Both the position numbers and the translations under genes were made by a program. A stretch of 64,000 nucleotides of DNA from Desertivibrio insolitus (GTDB lineage: Bacteria; Actinomycetota; Actinomycetes; Actinomycetales; Microbacteriaceae). Every line of letters begins with the position of its first letter. Position 1 is the first letter of the stretch. Positions 8,005-19,500 of the stretch are shown in pieces. The notes under the pieces are model-generated. The model had not been told where the DNA came from. It did not search any database and saw only the letters and a list, made by a program, of their open reading frames with translations. The stretch is from NCBI RefSeq assembly GCF_017355965.1, contig NZ_JAFIQW010000003.1, forward strand, positions 24,001 to 88,000, written 5' to 3'.

Positions 8005-8901
8005 TCAGCGATCCGCGCGGCGGCGGCCGATGTCGGCGATGAGGATGTCGCGCATCTGAATGAGCACGTCGGAGGCGGTCGGCCGCGCCTCGGGATCGCG
8101 CGCGGTCATGGCGCGGATGACGTTGCGCCAGTCCTCCGCGAGAGTGTCGGGGATAAACGGGTCGCCCGTGATCCGCGCCTTCGCACTGGTCAGTGCGTCG
8201 CCCGGGAAGGCGATCTGCCCCGTGAGGCACTCGAGCAGCACGAGCCCGAGGGAGTAGATGTCGGTCGCCGGGGTGACCTTGCGTCCGAGCGCCTGCTCCG
8301 GGCTGAGGTACGCCGCCGTGCCCTTGAGCACCTCGCCCGTGCGGAGCTTGTCGAGCAGCTGCGCGATGCCGAAGTCGACGACCTTCGCGCGGTGTCTCGC
8401 GTCGGCATTGGCGTACCGGGTCATGACGATGTTCGCCGGCTTGAGGTCGCGGTGCACCACCCCGCGGTGGTGCAGGTACTCGAGCGCCTCGGCGACGTCG
8501 TAGCCCATGTAGCCCGTGAACCGCGTGCTGAAGGGAGCGGAGGCGGCGATCATGTCCTGCAGGTTGTCGCCGTCGATGAGGCCGAGCACGAGATAGACGC
8601 GCGGGTTGCGCCGGTCGGAGAGACCGACGCCGGCGTCGAGCAGCCACGACAGCGCGTGGTGGTTGAGGCCGGCGAGCAGGCGCAGCTCGCGCTCCTGCTC
8701 CTCGATCTGCTCCGGCGTGACCGCATCGCTGCGGAAGATCTTGACCGCGACGTCGCGCCCGAGCTGCTCGTCGCGCGCCCGCCACACGGTGGAGGCACCG
8801 CCGCTCGACAGCAGCTCTCCCAGCCGGTACCTCCTGAGCAGGAGCGTGCCGGTGCTCTCATCCCGCTTCGGGAGCTTCTCCGGGGGCGTCGTGGCGTCGA
8901 T
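8005..8901 (-). CDS. Soluble Ser/Thr protein kinase with an apparent ATC start
   Basis: Kinase motifs are complete: Gly-rich loop GELLSSGGASTVW, VAVK lysine (residue 54), HRDLKPAN (His150, Asp152), DFG (Asp176), SPEQALG activation segment and DIYSLGLVLLE. It is a Hanks-type kinase without PASTA or membrane segments (298 residues), so cytoplasmic. The only canonical start in frame, GTG at 8787, lies inside the Gly-rich loop and would remove it. The frame is open upstream only to a TGA at 8907-8905. The sole plausible initiator between is ATC at 8901-8899, giving I/M-DATTPPEKLPKRDE before the kinase fold. A TACACT -10 box ends exactly 6 bases before that ATC, the same geometry as the leaderless starts elsewhere in the window. 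Either ATC initiates, or an ATG/GTG was lost by mutation or sequencing error. Confidence 0.85.
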   Translation of the reverse strand: MDATTPPEKLPKRDESTGTLLLRRYRLGELLSSGGASTVWRARDEQLGRDVAVKIFRSDAVTPEQIEEQERELRLLAGLNHHALSWLLDAGVGLSDRRNPRVYLVLGLIDGDNLQDMIAASAPFSTRFTGYMGYDVAEALEYLHHRGVVHRDLKPANIVMTRYANADARHRAKVVDFGIAQLLDKLRTGEVLKGTAAYLSPEQALGRKVTPATDIYSLGLVLLECLTGQIAFPGDALTSAKARITGDPFIPDTLAEDWRNVIRAMTARDPEARPTASDVLIQMRDILIADIGRRRADR

Positions 8902-8907
8902 GGTTCA

Positions 8908-8936
8908 AGTGTAAGAAGTCCACCGATAACGGAACC
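8908..8936 (-). promoter_or_regulatory. Promoter of the kinase gene
   Basis: On the minus strand TACACT (8913-8908) would place transcription start at or next to base 8901, the first base of the putative ATC codon. A weak GGTTCC -35 lies 17 bases further up (8936-8931). Confidence 0.5.
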
Positions 8937-9014
8937 CTGAACGATCGGGATCCGGATGCCGCGGGTGCCCGTGGCCGAGGCGACTGCTCCGGCCACTGGG
9001 CTGGACTCAGCGCC

Positions 9015-9048
9015 GCGTCATCCGCCTCGGCTCGGCGTCATCCGCCTC
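9015..9048. repeat. Short direct repeat abutting the mmsA stop codon
   Basis: GCGTCATCCGCCTC occurs at 9015-9028 and again at 9035-9048 (period 20). The second copy runs into the mmsA stop codon. Confidence 0.75.
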
Positions 9049-10579
9049 AGTTTTGGGGGAAGCCGAGGTTGATCCCGCCGTGGCTCGGGTCGAGCCAGCG
9101 CGCGGTGACCGCCTTCGTCTGGGTGAAGAAGCGCACGCCCTCGGCGCCGTGCGCCTTGGTGTCGCCGAACAGCGAGTCCTTCCAACCGCCGAAGGAGAAG
9201 GTCGCCACGGGCACCGGGATGGGCACGTTGATGCCGATCATGCCGACCTGCACCTCGTTCTGGAAGCGGCGGGCCGCTCCCCCGTCGTTGGTGAAGATCG
9301 CGGTGCCGTTGCCGAAGGCGCCCTCGTTGATGAGCTTGACGCCGTCCTCGTAGCTGGCCACGCGCACGACCGAGAGCACGGGGCCGAAGATCTCGTCGGT
9401 GTAGGCCCGCGAGGTGGTCGGCACCTTGTCGAGCAGGGTCGGCCCGAGCCAGAAGCCGCGCGGGTCGCCGTCGACCTCGATGCCGCGACCGTCAACCACG
9501 ACGTCGGCGCCGTCCTCGGCGGCGATGTCGATGTACGAGGCGACGCGGTCGCGGTGCGCCTCAGTGACGAGCGGTCCCATGTCGCACGCGCGCCGTCCGT
9601 CGCCGACCTTCAGCTGCGTCATCCGGTCGCGGATCTTGCCGATCAGGTCGTCGGCGACGGGCTCGACGGCGACGACGACGCTGATCGCCATGCAGCGCTC
9701 CCCCGCCGAGCCGAAGCCGGCGTTGATCGCACTGTCGGCGACGAGGTCGAGGTCGGCGTCGGGCAGCACGAGCATGTGGTTCTTCGCGCCGCCGAGCGCC
9801 TGCACGCGCTTGCCGTGCGCCGTGCCCGTCTCGTACACGTAGCGGGCGATGGGCGTCGACCCGACGAACGAGATCGCCCGCACGTCGGGATGCGTCAGCA
9901 GCCCGTCGACGGCCACCTTGTCTCCGTGCAGCACCGTGAAGACGCCGTCCGGCAGGCCCGCTTCCTTCCACAGCGCCCCGAGCCAGTTCGCCGCCGACGG
10001 GTCCTTCTCGCTGGGCTTCACGATGACCGCGTTGCCGGCGGCGATCGCGATCGGGAAGAACCACATCGGCACCATCGCCGGGAAGTTGAAGGGCGAGATG
10101 ATCCCGACGACGCCGAGCGGCTGCCGGAGGGAGTACACGTCGACGTCTGTCGACACCTGCTCCGAGAACTCGCCCTTCAGGTGGTGCGCGAGGCCGGTCG
10201 CGAACTCGACGACCTCGAGCCCGCGCTGGATCTCGCCGAGCGCGTCGGAGTGCACCTTGCCGTGCTCGCTCGTGATGAGCTCCGCGAGCTCGCCCTTGCG
10301 GGCGTTCAGCAGCTCGCGGAAGGCGAAGAGCACGGTCTGCCGCTTCGCCAGCGACGTGTCGCGCCAGGCGGGGAAGGCGGCGCGGGCGGATGCCACGGCG
10401 CGCTCGATTTCGGCGGCGTCGGCGAGCGCGACGTGCTTGGTGGTCACGCCGAGGGCGGGGTCGAACACCGGTGCCGTGCGCCCGCTCGACGAGGGCGAGG
10501 GCGCTCCGTCGATCCAATGCGGAACGACCGGAAGGGCGTCCTGGTCGGTGACGGCGGGGTCGAGCGCGGTGTCGGTCAT
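9047..10579 (-). CDS. mmsA: Methylmalonate-semialdehyde dehydrogenase (CoA-acylating)
   Basis: 510 residues, the usual length. It oxidises (methyl)malonate semialdehyde to propionyl- or acetyl-CoA with NAD+, in valine, beta-alanine or inositol breakdown. Visible hallmarks are SPFNFPAMVPMWFFP (Asn165), KPSEKDP, SFVGSTPIARY, and the catalytic Cys296 in GSAGERCMAIS; the GERCMA context is that of the MmsA subfamily of aldehyde dehydrogenases rather than of general ALDHs. No inositol, valine or beta-alanine genes are adjacent, so the pathway cannot be decided from context. The gene stands alone with its own promoter. Start ATG has GGAGG upstream (CTGGAGGACGCCC). Confidence 0.93.
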   Translation of the reverse strand: MTDTALDPAVTDQDALPVVPHWIDGAPSPSSSGRTAPVFDPALGVTTKHVALADAAEIERAVASARAAFPAWRDTSLAKRQTVLFAFRELLNARKGELAELITSEHGKVHSDALGEIQRGLEVVEFATGLAHHLKGEFSEQVSTDVDVYSLRQPLGVVGIISPFNFPAMVPMWFFPIAIAAGNAVIVKPSEKDPSAANWLGALWKEAGLPDGVFTVLHGDKVAVDGLLTHPDVRAISFVGSTPIARYVYETGTAHGKRVQALGGAKNHMLVLPDADLDLVADSAINAGFGSAGERCMAISVVVAVEPVADDLIGKIRDRMTQLKVGDGRRACDMGPLVTEAHRDRVASYIDIAAEDGADVVVDGRGIEVDGDPRGFWLGPTLLDKVPTTSRAYTDEIFGPVLSVVRVASYEDGVKLINEGAFGNGTAIFTNDGGAARRFQNEVQVGMIGINVPIPVPVATFSFGGWKDSLFGDTKAHGAEGVRFFTQTKAVTARWLDPSHGGINLGFPQN

Positions 10580-10603
10580 GGGCGTCCTCCAGTCGGTGCT
10601 TGC

Positions 10604-10632
10604 ATTATCCAGCAGCCGCTGTTTCCAACAAA
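10604..10632 (-). promoter_or_regulatory. Promoter of mmsA
   Basis: On the minus strand TTTGTT (10632-10627), a 17-base spacer and GATAAT (10609-10604) make a good sigma-A-like promoter ending 24 bases before the mmsA start. Confidence 0.65.
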
Positions 10633-10693
10633 TGACACCGCGAAGAACGACGGATCCCGTCGGGGACCGCTCCTTCTGCTGCGGATTCCTCCG

Positions 10694-11575
10694 CTAGAGC
10701 TGCGAGCCGTCGACCGCGAACGTGTCACAGGCGCCCGGCCCGCCCTCGTAGCCCGTCTCGAACCAGCGCTGACGCTGCTCGCTCGAGCCGTGCGTCCACG
10801 TCTCCGGGTTCACCTGACCCTGCGTCGACTCCTGGATCCGGTCGTCGCCGATGACGTTCGCCGCGTCGAGAGCATCGGCGATCTGCTGCTGCGTGAGCGG
10901 CTCGAGGAACGGCGTGCCGCTCTCGTCCTCGGTGCTCGAGGCGCCCTGTGCCCACGCCCCGGCGAAGCAGTCGGCCTGCAGCTCGCTGCGCACGGCATCC
11001 GAGGTCGGACCGGTGTCCTGCCGGTTCATCCGGTCGAACACCCCGGTCAAGTTCGAGATGTGGTGGCCCCATTCGTGGGCGATCACGTACTCCTGGGCGA
11101 GCGGTCCGCCGCTCGCGCCGAAGCGGGTGCGCAGGTCGTCGTAGAAGCTCGTGTCGATGTAGACGGTCTGATCGCCCGGGCAGTAGAACGGCCCGACGGC
11201 GCTCGTGGCGTTGCCGCACGCCGTGGCCACGGCGCCCTCGAAGATGACGATGCCGGGCTCGACGTAGTCCTGACCGAGCTGCTCGGCCCAGAAGTCGTCG
11301 AGCGAGAGCTGCGTGCCGGCGACGCGGCACTCGACGTACTGGTTGGCGTCCTCGCCCGTCTGGCACTGCTCGAGGCTCTGCTCCTGCTGCGTGCCCCCGC
11401 CGCCCGCGCCGCCCTGGATGGCCGGGGCGAGGCCCGTGAGGTCGACGCCGAGCAGCTGCGACACGATGAACAGGCCCACCACGAGCAGGCCGCCGCCTCC
11501 GCCCGCGATCGCGGCATTGCGCCCGCGCTTGCGCACCCGGTTGCCGCGGAGGTTCGCATCGTCGTTGAACGTCAT
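10694..11575 (-). CDS. Neutral zinc metallopeptidase (YpfJ family), membrane-anchored
   Basis: 293 residues. A cytoplasmic basic N-terminus (RVRKRGRN) precedes one membrane helix (about 28-46), a Gly/Gln-rich spacer and an extracytoplasmic peptidase domain. The HExxH zinc site is His167-Glu168-His171 in AHEWGHHISN, and a downstream Glu198 in SELQADCFAGAW is the likely third ligand. Cysteines at 71, 83, 120, 132, 203 and near the C-terminus (GACDTF) could form disulfides. The family (putative neutral zinc metallopeptidase) has no firmly established substrate. The frame is open far upstream, but ATG at 11575 directly precedes the anchor and matches the family start. Divergent from the acetyltransferase gene, about 100 bases away. 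Confidence 0.87.
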   Translation of the reverse strand: MTFNDDANLRGNRVRKRGRNAAIAGGGGGLLVVGLFIVSQLLGVDLTGLAPAIQGGAGGGGTQQEQSLEQCQTGEDANQYVECRVAGTQLSLDDFWAEQLGQDYVEPGIVIFEGAVATACGNATSAVGPFYCPGDQTVYIDTSFYDDLRTRFGASGGPLAQEYVIAHEWGHHISNLTGVFDRMNRQDTGPTSDAVRSELQADCFAGAWAQGASSTEDESGTPFLEPLTQQQIADALDAANVIGDDRIQESTQGQVNPETWTHGSSEQRQRWFETGYEGGPGACDTFAVDGSQL

Positions 11576-11674
11576 GACCCGGACGGTACCCAGGCGGGCA
11601 CGGGGCGACACCGGATGGTTCGGGCCGGCCGCTCCCGCTCGCCCGCGCGGCACGTCGTCAATAGGCTCGGACGG

Positions 11675-12967
11675 GTGACCAACGAGGACTTCACCACGTT
11701 CCCGATCGACGCCGTCTCGCAGGAGCGCCTCGCCGCGCAGGGCCTGCGCCTCGGTCTCGTCGACACGAGCGACGCGGCCGCCTTCGACGCGTGGCTGCGC
11801 GCGGACCTCCGCGGCTTCCACCAGGGCGACCCGTCGGAGAAGGTGCTCAAGGAGCAGCGCGAGGGGCTCGCCTACCGCCGCACGACGGGCGTCTGGGACG
11901 AGACGGTCGACGAGCCGGTGGTGCCCGTGGCGACGGTGAACTCGTGGCCGGCCAACCTCACGGTGCCCGGTGGCCGCACCGTCCCCGCGTGGGCCATCAG
12001 CTCGGTGACGGTCGCGCCGACCCACCGCCGCCGGGGCGTCGCCCGCGCGATGCTGGAGTCCGAGCTGCGCACAGCGGCCGCGCTGGGGCTGCCGCTGGCG
12101 ATGCTGACGGTGTCGGAGTCATCCATCTACGGACGCTACGGCTTCGCGCCGGCCGCTCTCGCTGCCGACCTCGTCATCGACACGAAGCGCGCCCGGTGGA
12201 CCGGACCGGTGCCGGGCGGAAACGTGCACTTCATCCCGAACGAGCGGTTCGTGGACGAGGTCGCCGGCGTGCACGAGCGCTACCGGCTGTCGAGCCCGGG
12301 AGAGCTGCCGGTGTGGCCGCTGCGCTGGCAGCAGCTCGCCGGCCTGACGGGCGACGACGAGGCCCGCAAGCGCGGGCTGCGCACGCTCCGCTACGCCGAC
12401 GAGCAGGGCGAGACCCGCGGCGTCGCGATCTTCAAGATCGACGGTGGCGACGCCGACTTCACGAAGCACACCCTGCACCTCGAGCACCTGCTGGCGGAGA
12501 CGGATGACGCGTACGCCGCGCTCTGGCGCTTCGTGCTCGAGATGGACCTGGTGAGCGAGGTGCGGGCGGGCCTGCGCAGCGTCGACGAGCCGCTGCTCTG
12601 GCAGATCGCGGACTTCCGCGGCGTCAAGGCCGAGGTGCAGGAGCACCAGTACCTGCGCGTGCTCGACGTGCCCGTGACGCTCGAGTCGCGCTCCTACTTC
12701 TCGGACGGCGCGATCACCCTCGGTGTCACCGACGACCTCGGGTTCGCCACGGGGGTCTGGCGCGTCGAGGTGGCGAACGGCGCGGCGACGGTGACCGAGA
12801 CGACGGATGCCCCGGAGCTGACGCTCACCGTGAACCAGCTCTCCTCGGTGCTGCTCGGCGGGGTGCGCCCGTCGACCCTGCTGCGGGCGAGCGGATCGCC
12901 CGTGCCCGACGGGATGGACGCGCTGTTCGCGTCGGATCGGACGCCCTGGTTGAGCGTCTGGTACTGA
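11675..12967 (+). CDS. GNAT acetyltransferase, Eis-like
   Basis: 430 residues, matching the three-part Eis layout: an N-terminal GNAT domain with the acetyl-CoA loop in VAPTHRRRGVARAML, a second degenerate GNAT fold, and a C-terminal sterol-carrier-like domain (LTLTVNQLSSVLLGG). SSIYGRYGFAPA is a typical Eis motif. Eis proteins acetylate aminoglycosides or lysines; the substrate here is unknown. The GTG start is preceded by TAGGCT at 11662-11667 with 7 bases between, so the transcript is probably leaderless. The 3' end (codons Trp-Tyr-stop plus 17 bases) is tandemly duplicated downstream. Confidence 0.88.
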   Translation: MTNEDFTTFPIDAVSQERLAAQGLRLGLVDTSDAAAFDAWLRADLRGFHQGDPSEKVLKEQREGLAYRRTTGVWDETVDEPVVPVATVNSWPANLTVPGGRTVPAWAISSVTVAPTHRRRGVARAMLESELRTAAALGLPLAMLTVSESSIYGRYGFAPAALAADLVIDTKRARWTGPVPGGNVHFIPNERFVDEVAGVHERYRLSSPGELPVWPLRWQQLAGLTGDDEARKRGLRTLRYADEQGETRGVAIFKIDGGDADFTKHTLHLEHLLAETDDAYAALWRFVLEMDLVSEVRAGLRSVDEPLLWQIADFRGVKAEVQEHQYLRVLDVPVTLESRSYFSDGAITLGVTDDLGFATGVWRVEVANGAATVTETTDAPELTLTVNQLSSVLLGGVRPSTLLRASGSPVPDGMDALFASDRTPWLSVWY

Positions 12968-13009
12968 CGCTCAGCGGTCGGGGCTGGTACTGACGCTCCC
13001 CGGTCGGGG
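12958..13009. repeat. 26-bp tandem duplication over the acetyltransferase stop codon
   Basis: Two adjacent 26-base copies (12958-12983 and 12984-13009) differ at two positions. The first contains the last codons and TGA of the acetyltransferase gene. Confidence 0.9.
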
Positions 13010-13058
13010 TCGGGGTCGGACTAGCGGTCGCGGCCGCTGACGGCCTGCGCGAGCCCGC

Positions 13059-14873
<1,815 letters not shown>

Positions 14874-14965
14874 GGAAGGCAGTGTAGGCGGGGCATCCGT
14901 CATCGGGCCGGGCCTTGCGACCTCAGGAGGAGAACGGCGGGCAGCGCGCGGATGGGGAGGAGCGA

Positions 14966-15502
14966 TCAGATAGAGAACTCGGGGCCGTAGTCGCGGCGCT
15001 GCGGCCGCGGGTGTGCGGGCACGCCGACGAGGAGCGACCGCTCCGGGGCATCCCGCACGACGACCGCGCCGGCTCCGACGACGCTGTGCGCGCCGATCGT
15101 GATCGGCCCGAGCACCGTCGAGCCCGCGCCGAGCACGACGTGGTCGCCGATGGTCGGGTGCCGCTTCTCCGGCTCGGAGGTCACCCCGCCGAGCGTGACG
15201 CCGTGGTACATCATCACGTCGTCGCCCACCACTGCGGTCTCGCCGATGACGACGCCCATGCCGTGGTCGATGAAGAGCCGCCGCCCGATCGTCGCGCCGG
15301 GATGGATCTCGACGCCGGTGAAGAACCGGGCCAACTGCGACACGACGCGGGCGAGCAGCAGCAGGCGCAGGCGCCACAGCCGGCGCGCGACGCGGTGCGC
15401 CCAGACGGCATGCAGCCCCGGATAGGTCAGCCACACCTCGAGCGCACTGCGCGCCGCGGGGTCGCGCTGGCGGGCGGCGGCGATGTCCTCTCGGATGCTC
15501 AC
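14966..15502 (-). CDS. cysE: Serine O-acetyltransferase
   Basis: 178 residues, the short (EpsC-like) CysE form. It acetylates L-serine with acetyl-CoA to O-acetylserine, the substrate of CysK. The left-handed beta-helix hexapeptide repeats run from [17 protein letters not shown] to [12 protein letters not shown], with the catalytic His in [13 protein letters not shown] and the second in [10 protein letters not shown]. Its ATG overlaps the TGA of cysK (ATGA at 15502-15499), so it is translated by coupling. The C-terminus ends in Ile (GPEFSI), the residue by which CysE docks into the CysK active site to form cysteine synthase, so the complex is likely. Confidence 0.95.
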   Translation of the reverse strand: MSIREDIAAARQRDPAARSALEVWLTYPGLHAVWAHRVARRLWRLRLLLLARVVSQLARFFTGVEIHPGATIGRRLFIDHGMGVVIGETAVVGDDVMMYHGVTLGGVTSEPEKRHPTIGDHVVLGAGSTVLGPITIGAHSVVGAGAVVVRDAPERSLLVGVPAHPRPQRRDYGPEFSI

Positions 15503-16440
15503 ACCGAGCGCTGGATGTCCTCGTAGAGGACGGTGGAGAGGTAGCGCTCGCCGTAGCTCGCGACGATGACGACGATCGTCTTGCCCGCGTTCTCCGGGCG
15601 CTTGGCGAGTTCAACGGCCGCGTGCACGGTCGCTCCCGACGAGATGCCGGCGAGAATGCCCTCCTCGGCGCCGAGGCGGCGAGCCATGGCGACGGATTCG
15701 GTGATGTCGACGTCGATCACCTCGTCGTAGACGGTGCGGTCGAGGATCTCGGGCACGAAGTTGGCGCCGATGCCCTGGATCTTGTGCGGCCCGGGGGTGC
15801 CGCCGTTGAGGATCGGCGACTCCTTCGGCTCGACCGCGACGACCTGAACGCCGTCCTTCTGCTCCTTGAGGTACTTGCCGGCGCCGCTGATCGTGCCGCC
15901 GGTGCCCACGCCGGAGACGAAGATGTCGACGCCGCCGTCGGTGTCGTTCCAGATCTCGGGACCGGTCGTCGCGTAGTGGATGGCGGGGTTGGCCTCGTTG
16001 GCGAACTGCTTGGCCAGCACGGCGCCCGGGCGCTCGGCGACGATCTGCTCGGCGCGCGCGACGGCACCCTTCATGCCCTCGGAGCCCGGGGTCAGCACGA
16101 GCTCGGCGCCGTAGGCGGCGACCATCGTCTTGCGCTCGTTGCTCATCGTCTCGGGCATGGCGATGACGACGTTGTAGCCGCGGGCCGCACCGATCATCGC
16201 GAGGGCGATGCCCGTGTTGCCGCTGGTCGCCTCGACGATCGTGCCGCCCGGCTTCAGCTCGCCCGACTTCTCCGCCGCGTCAACGATCGCGATGCCCAGA
16301 CGGTCCTTGACGCTCGCCGAGGGGTTGTAGAACTCGAGCTTCGCGAGGACCGTGGCGCCCGCGCCATCCGTCACCCGGTTGAGCTTGACGAGCGGGGTGG
16401 AGCCGAAGGCGTCGGTGATGGACGAGTGGATGCGTGCCAT
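15499..16440 (-). CDS. cysK: Cysteine synthase A (O-acetylserine sulfhydrylase)
   Basis: 313 residues. PLP enzyme making cysteine from O-acetylserine and sulfide. The PLP lysine is Lys45 in [11 protein letters not shown], the substrate loop is [11 protein letters not shown], and the PLP phosphate loop is [12 protein letters not shown]. It is upstream of and coupled to cysE. A TAGGCT-like -10 (in CTAGGCTGACAC) about 40 bases upstream suggests its own promoter, separated from the preceding secreted nuclease gene by a strong terminator. Confidence 0.96.
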   Translation of the reverse strand: MARIHSSITDAFGSTPLVKLNRVTDGAGATVLAKLEFYNPSASVKDRLGIAIVDAAEKSGELKPGGTIVEATSGNTGIALAMIGAARGYNVVIAMPETMSNERKTMVAAYGAELVLTPGSEGMKGAVARAEQIVAERPGAVLAKQFANEANPAIHYATTGPEIWNDTDGGVDIFVSGVGTGGTISGAGKYLKEQKDGVQVVAVEPKESPILNGGTPGPHKIQGIGANFVPEILDRTVYDEVIDVDITESVAMARRLGAEEGILAGISSGATVHAAVELAKRPENAGKTIVVIVASYGERYLSTVLYEDIQRSV

Positions 16441-16520
16441 GTCGGGTGCTTTCGTCGGTGAAACAGGACAGGTGTCAGCCTAGAACTCAGTCGGCGGTCC
16501 ATTACATTCCACCGGTAACA

Positions 16521-16556
16521 CGACCGGGCAGCCCCCTTTCGAGGACTGCCCGGTCG
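16521..16556 (-). terminator. Terminator of the nuclease/nucleotidase gene
   Basis: An 11-bp perfect stem CGACCGGGCAG (16521-16531) / CTGCCCGGTCG (16546-16556) lies about 20 bases past the stop at 16578 and before the cysK promoter. Confidence 0.8.
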
Positions 16557-16577
16557 GTGTCTGCGGTTCGGCTGGTG

Positions 16578-19500
16578 CTAGCCGCGCTTCTTCTTGTGCG
16601 GGTCCCACGAGATCGGGTAGGCGATCTCGGTGTCGGTGCCGGGCACGGTGATGATCAGGTCGTAGGTGCCCTTCTTGCCGGCGCCGTGCGCGGGGAAGCG
16701 GACGCTGGCCTGACCGACCTCGTCGGTGTTGCTGACGAGGGTGCGGGTGATCGGCGCGGTCGCGACGACCTCGCCGCCGAGGCTCACCTGCACGGTCGCG
16801 CCCTCCGGGAACTCGCCGCGGCTGAAGGTGAGCGAGGAGAGCTGCAGCTCGACCTTGTCGCTCGGGCCGTAGACACCGCCCTGGTTGGCGACGACGCCGA
16901 CCGCGTGCTGCGCACTCGAGGGCGACGCCGTGCCGAACTCCTCGAACCAATCCACCATCGCCTGCAGGTCGACCTGCCCGGTGTCGGCGCGGTTGGTGCC
17001 CTGCGCGAGGGTGGAGAAGTTGTCTCCACCCGACGCGAGGAAGGAGTTGACCGCGACCCGGAAGACGTCTCCGTCGGTGACGCGCACGCCGTCGACGTAG
17101 ATGCCCGTGATGTGGCTACCCGCGGGAGCCGTCGGGTCGTAGGTGTACTCGAGCGAGCCGCTCGTGCCGAGCTTGAGGAACGGTCGCGAGGCACCGGCGG
17201 GCTGCCACTGCTCCTCGAGCACGCGCTTCAGCTGGGCACCCGTGAGGTCGAGCGCGACGAGCGTGTTGGCGAACGGCTGCACGGTCGCGGCCTCGCGGTA
17301 GGTGACGAGCCCGTCGGCGTCACCGGCGGACCCGGTGGACGCGTAGAGCAGGTCGGAGCGGATGCCACCCGGGTTCATCAGGGCGAAGTCGGTGCCCTGC
17401 TGGCGCGTGGCCCACTCCTGCACCTCGGCGACAAAGTTGCCGATGGTGGACTCGCCGCCGCGGTTCTCGGTGCCGGCCGGCTGCACGGCGCGACGGAAGT
17501 CGGCCGTGATGTCGCCCAGGGGCTGCGCGCCCAGCACGTTCGCCTCGGCGACCGCCGCCGCCACGATCTGCGCGACCTCGGGATCGGGCTTGTGGCTCGT
17601 CGGCGACAGGTCGACGATGCCGCCGGTGATCCCGGTGGGCTCACCCGTGGCCGGGTCGACCGAGATCGTCAGGTGGCTGAGGTTCTGACCGTACTGGCCG
17701 CCCTGGATGATGGGCAGCCCGGCGACCTCGTACGAGTACTCCTGGTGCGTGTGCGACGAGAGCACCGCGTCGAACTCGGGGTCGAGATTGCGGACGATCT
17801 CGCCGAACGCGTTGTCGCCTGTGGCATCCACCGGGTTGGCGGTCGGCGCACCTTCGTGCAGCGAGAGGATCAGCACGTCGGCCTCGCCGTTCGCCTCGTT
17901 CCCGTCGGTCAGGTACTCGGCGACCCGGTTGACCTCGGTCGAGATGTCGGTGACCGAGACGCCCTCGAGCCCGGCCGGGCTGACGAGCGACGGCAGGTCC
18001 TCGGTGACGGCGCCGACGAAGGCGACGGTGGTCTCGCCGAACGTCTGCGCGTAGTAGTCGTCGAATATCCGGGTGCCGTCGGCCGCGTAGACGTTCGCCG
18101 CGACGTACGGGAAGTCCGAGCTGTCGCTCACGCGACCCGTGAGGTCGTCGATGCCGCGGTCGTACTCGTGGTTGCCCGTCACGCTGAACGCGAGACCCAT
18201 CTCGTTCAGGACGTCGAGCGTGGGCTCGTCGTCCTGAATGAAGGAGGTGAACGTCGACGCTCCGATGTTGTCGCCCTGCGAGACGAAGATCGTCGCCGGG
18301 TTCTCGGCGCGGAACTGCTCGAGCGCGCCCGCGATCACGGCGGCGCCCGGGTCGGGGTTCGCGGCCTCGAGGTGCCCGTGGAAGTCGTTGATCGCGAAGA
18401 CGTCGATCTCGGTCACGGGGTCGACGAAGTCGATGCCGACGAGCGACGGGTCGTGGTCGCTCGAGCGGAACACCGTGTCATCCGCGGCGACGCCGTAATA
18501 GGCGCGCTCGGACCACTCCGGAGAGTTGATCGACCATACGGCGGCGTCGGTCACCTGCTCGTCGAGCGAGGGGCTGAGGAGGATGTGGTCGAGCGACCCC
18601 AGCTCTCCGTCGAAGGTGTAGGTGTACGACCCGCCCGAGTGGGAGGATTCGGCGTCGACCCAGCCGGCGCCGGTGAAGACCTGGATCGGGTCCTCCTGGG
18701 TGTAGGCGTTGAAGTCGCCGATGAGCGCGATGTCCTCGGAACCGCTCGCCGCGGTGAGCTCGTCGGTGAACGCGAGCAGCGACTTCGCCTGGGCAACGCG
18801 GTCGGGCGTGAATTCGCCCTGCGGGTCGGTGCCGTCGATGGTGTCGGTGCCGGACTTCGACTTGAAGTGGTTGGCCACGACCGTGAAGACGTCGCCGTTC
18901 GCGTCGAAGGTCTGGGCGATCGGCTCGCGCGCATTGCCCCAGACCGACTCATCGACGATGGTGCGGGCGCTGCCGACGGGCTTCACGCTGCGCGTGTCGA
19001 AGATGATCGCGCTCGTGATGTAGTCGGTGTTCGCCGCGACGAGCTCCGCCGGCGTGCGGACGTAGTCCCAGCTGCCGCCCGCCGCGTTCAGCGCCTTGAC
19101 CAGCGTCGCGAGGGCCTCGTCGCGCTCCTCGCCGAGCTTGATCGAGTTCTCGATCTCCTGCAGGGCCACGACGTCGGCGCCGAGGGCGTTGATCGCCTTG
19201 ACGATCTTCTCCTCCTGCAGGGCGAACTCTTCCGCCGTCTCGGCGCCGCGGGCCTGCGTGTTCTGGCTGGTGAGCGTCGTGAAGTAGTTGAGCACGTTGA
19301 ACGCGCCGAGCTGCACGTCGCCGCCGACGGCCGGTGCCGCTGCCGAGCGGGGGTTGCCGCTCGTGAACGTCGCCGCGTAGCCCTTCCGATCAGCCGAGGA
19401 GATCGGCGTCGTGGGCTGCAGGCGCCAGCGGTCGAAGCCGTAGCTGAGGATGAACGACTGGCCGGGGAAGCTCACGTAGTCCCCGTTCCGGGCGACGACG

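Noticed and set aside
8005-8787. Kinase beginning at GTG 8787
   Set aside because: That start lies within the Gly-rich nucleotide loop, and the coding match continues 14 residues and more upstream in the same frame.
9053-12967. A 1304-codon plus-strand open frame across mmsA, the zinc peptidase and the acetyltransferase
   Set aside because: Only its last 430 codons (from 11675) have family motifs and promoter support; the rest is the antisense shadow of mmsA and the peptidase gene.
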